DNA of 64,000 bases from an uncultured Sulfitobacter sp. (GTDB lineage Bacteria; Pseudomonadota; Alphaproteobacteria; Rhodobacterales; Rhodobacteraceae). Shown here one piece after another: positions 62,337 through 64,000 of the stretch. The notes below the pieces were generated by a model. That model had not been told where the DNA came from and ran no database searches. It saw only the letters and a list, made by a program, of their open reading frames with translations. The translations under genes were made by a program, and so were the position numbers. The DNA is taken from positions 1 to 64,000 of the forward strand of contig CALFWM010000058.1 in assembly GCA_937928635.1 (NCBI GenBank), written 5' to 3'. Numbering within the stretch: position 1 is the stretch's first letter; each line of letters opens with the position of its first letter.

Positions 62337-62770
62337 TTATTCGGCGGGCCTTGCCACCGCATCAACAGGGACTGGCTCAACGCCAGCCGCTTCGCAACGT
62401 CCATCGTTTAGGATCGCCTTGATCAAGACGATACACATCAGCGCCACCACAATGGAGAACGTCGCCCCAAAGAAGGTGAAAAAGCCAAAGAAGACAATCG
62501 ACAGCACCATGTTGATTTTTGAGGGCCACTTAATGCCCGTACCAACACCCGAAAGCGCGGACAGGGGGGAGGCCAAAACAGACGATGACAAATACCGCGA
62601 CGACCCAAATGGAGTGGGCCGCAAATTCAGCCAGAATAGCTGGGTTCCAATTGCCCAGAACCGTACCGGCCCGGGTTGGCCAGACGAGACACCAGACCAC
62701 TGAAGATAATTTTACTGATCACCGTCACGTTGACGCTGAAGCCTCGATAAAAGCCCACATCCGCCGTCTT
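62337..62770 (-). pseudogene. BCCT-family (betaine/choline) transporter remnant
   Basis: Pieces of a BCCT transporter are readable in different frames. The N-terminal helix region is VNVTVISKIIFSGLVS, then after a frameshift GNWNPAILAEFAAHSIWVVAVFVIVCFG. A central piece GIKWPSKINMVLSIVFFGFF and a last helix with its tail (FSIVVALMCIVLIKAILND) follow. A full gene needs about 1.5 kb, so two internal stretches have been deleted. The 95-codon open frame at 62337-62624 is part of this remnant. Confidence 0.65.
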
Positions 62771-62855
62771 GATCGGTAGATCAGAAAGAGGAGATTTTAG
62801 CGTCCGGAAATTTGGGCTCAAGCCGCAGCATTTGGATCTGCCGCTGCCCTATCCC

Positions 62856-63275
62856 TTACGACAGGGCAGCGTTGATTGCTTCTGCGTGCCCCTTGATGGC
62901 CCCCATATCCCCCGGCTGCCCCGGCGCGCGCAGCGGCACGCCATCATGGCGCGGGTGGATATGGAAATGCAGGTGAAACACCTCTTGCCCACCCGCCGCT
63001 TCGTTGAACTGCATCAGGCTGATGCCGTCCGCCCCAAAGGCCTGCATGCAAGCAGTCGAAACCTTGTTAACAGTTCGCATACAGGCCGCCAATTGTGCGG
63101 GCGAGGCATCCAGCATGTTGCGGCAGGGTGTTTTGGGGATCACCAGACAATGGCCGTCCGTGCGCGGGTTAATGTCCATAAAGCAAAGGGTTTCCGCGTC
63201 CTCATAGACCTTGAAACAGGGGATTTCTCCGCGCAGAATTTTCGCGAATATATTCTGGTCATCATAGGTCGGCAT
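62856..63275 (-). CDS. HIT-family (HINT-type) nucleotide hydrolase
   Basis: A 139-residue histidine-triad protein with FAKILRGEIPCFKVYED at the start and the active site HLHFHIHPR near residues 100-108. HINT-type enzymes hydrolyse aminoacyl-adenylates and AMP-lysine-like compounds. The protein is full length for the family. Confidence 0.93.
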   Translation of the reverse strand: MPTYDDQNIFAKILRGEIPCFKVYEDAETLCFMDINPRTDGHCLVIPKTPCRNMLDASPAQLAACMRTVNKVSTACMQAFGADGISLMQFNEAAGGQEVFHLHFHIHPRHDGVPLRAPGQPGDMGAIKGHAEAINAALS

Positions 63276-63315
63276 GGCGGTCTCCTTTGGCGGCAGTTGT
63301 ATCGCGCTGACGCCG

Positions 63316-63804
63316 TCAGGTGAAGCGCAACTTACGCTCTGCCAGCCGGATCAGGGATTTTGCATAAAGCCGATGCAGCGGGACCAGCAGGCGCACCACC
63401 CGCCCCAGCGGTTGCCCGGGTGGGGCCAGCACCACAGAACCAAACAACAGCCGTGTCACCCCGCCCTCCTTGCCCGATACAGCAAGGTAAGAGCCCGTAT
63501 GCCCGGCGCGGTCGCGCAGCATGATTTGCGCGTCCTCGCGCCCCTCAACCCGCCAGACGGCAAACTCTGGCGCGCCCTGTGCCAAAGCGCGCACCTCCGC
63601 GTCCGGTATGCGCCGGCGCAACGCCACCGCCAGAACCAGCCGTTCCAGACGGAAAAGCCAGGTGGTATAAAACGCCTCAATCAGATCAGGCAATGTCACC
63701 GCATGGGGCGACATCACCTCAAAACAATCGGTGTAGGTCGCACCCTGCCCTACATAGACCTGCAAAAGCGCGTCTTGCGGCACATCGCAGGCCCGCGCGA
63801 TCAT
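63316..63804 (-). CDS. Hypothetical protein coupled to acuI
   Basis: A 162-residue soluble protein with hydrophobic strands and the stretch SYLAVSGKEGGVTRLLFGSVVL, resembling small polyketide-cyclase-like or DUF2867-type folds, without firm assignment. Its start overlaps the stop of the upstream reductase gene (ATGA), so it is translated with it. Confidence 0.65.
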   Translation of the reverse strand: MIARACDVPQDALLQVYVGQGATYTDCFEVMSPHAVTLPDLIEAFYTTWLFRLERLVLAVALRRRIPDAEVRALAQGAPEFAVWRVEGREDAQIMLRDRAGHTGSYLAVSGKEGGVTRLLFGSVVLAPPGQPLGRVVRLLVPLHRLYAKSLIRLAERKLRFT

Positions 63805-64000
63805 GCGTTCACATCAACCACAACGCGGCCTTTGACCTGACCTTGCAGGATGTCACTGCCAAGCTGGGGCAGATCGCTCAGCGTCGCGGGGTGCACCATC
63901 TGGTCCAGCTTGTCCATTGGCAGGTCTTTGGCGATCCGCTCCCAGGCGCGCAGGCGGTTTTCATAAGGTTGCATGACGGAATCAATGCCAAGCAGGTTCA
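63801..64000 (-). CDS. acuI: Acryloyl-CoA reductase AcuI / YhdH-type, C-terminal part
   Basis: The visible end reads LLGIDSVMQPYENRLRAWERIAKDLPMDKLDQM and finishes LGSDILQGQVKGRVVVDVNA, the conserved end of YhdH/AcuI medium-chain reductases. AcuI reduces acryloyl-CoA with NADPH in DMSP and 3-hydroxypropionate metabolism of marine bacteria. The N-terminal part lies beyond the window edge. Confidence 0.85.
   Translation of the reverse strand, partial: NLLGIDSVMQPYENRLRAWERIAKDLPMDKLDQMVHPATLSDLPQLGSDILQGQVKGRVVVDVNA

Overview
The window looks like a chromosomal segment of a marine alphaproteobacterium of the Rhodobacterales (roseobacter group). Supporting signs are a complete suf operon headed by an IscR that lacks the usual cluster cysteines, a recA gene preceded by a GTTC-N7-GTTC LexA box, a trgA-trgB-cysK tellurite cluster, a VPLPA-CTERM secreted protein, and the C-terminus of an AcuI-type acryloyl-CoA reductase at the right edge.

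Positions 1-19709 are accessory DNA: two related integrative mobilizable elements lying in tandem in a tRNA-Arg(CCG) gene. The 15-bp core CCTCTGCCTTCGGAG occurs at 3615-3629 and 19695-19709. Each element has, next to its right-hand att site, a leftward operon of a winged-helix replication-type gene, mobC and a ColE1/MbeA-like relaxase with two genes overprinted inside it. Each replication-type gene carries four 14-bp palindromes with identical spacing (23, 22, 34 bp) that fall in all three codon phases, which suggests a replication origin embedded in a coding sequence. The complete element (3630-19709, about 16 kb) carries a tyrosine integrase, an excisionase-like protein and an XRE regulator, followed by a defence-like cargo: an MmeI-type DNA methyltransferase without a visible nuclease domain, a membrane-anchored protein, a Schlafen-type AlbA_2/GHKL ATPase, an SF2 helicase, a GIY-YIG nuclease, a HigBA-type toxin-antitoxin pair, and a NERD-nuclease/UvrD-like helicase fusion. 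The left element (1-3629) runs off the window.

Positions 19665-35812 are mostly core genome: tRNA-Arg, the suf operon (iscR, NifS-like desulfurase, sufB, small membrane proteins, sufC, sufD, two YIP1 proteins, sufS) read leftward, then hydrolase, HD-domain and VPLPA-CTERM genes, a decayed Lrp regulator beside an SMR transporter, typA and recA.

Positions 35900-39350 hold mobile remnants. One is a Mu-like transposon with a CI-like repressor, a Ner-like protein, a transposase with an intact DDE triad and a MuB fragment, bracketed by 65-bp direct repeats. The other is a fragment of an IS110 transposase. Next comes an isolated cheD-cheB pair.

Positions 41500-64000 are ordinary core or variable genes: UDP-glucuronate decarboxylase, a TPR/O-GlcNAc-transferase-like protein, SDRs, GST, MOSC, a glycosyltransferase, tRNA-Ser(GGA), and a long leftward run (phrB, cfa-like, trgA, trgB, cysK, mscS-like, alaX-like) with several overlapping genes. 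Three decayed genes (Lrp, sulfatase and BCCT transporter) plus the transposon remnants show ongoing gene loss. No rRNA genes or CRISPR arrays were seen. All functional calls come from reading motifs and from memory of the families; no database search was run.
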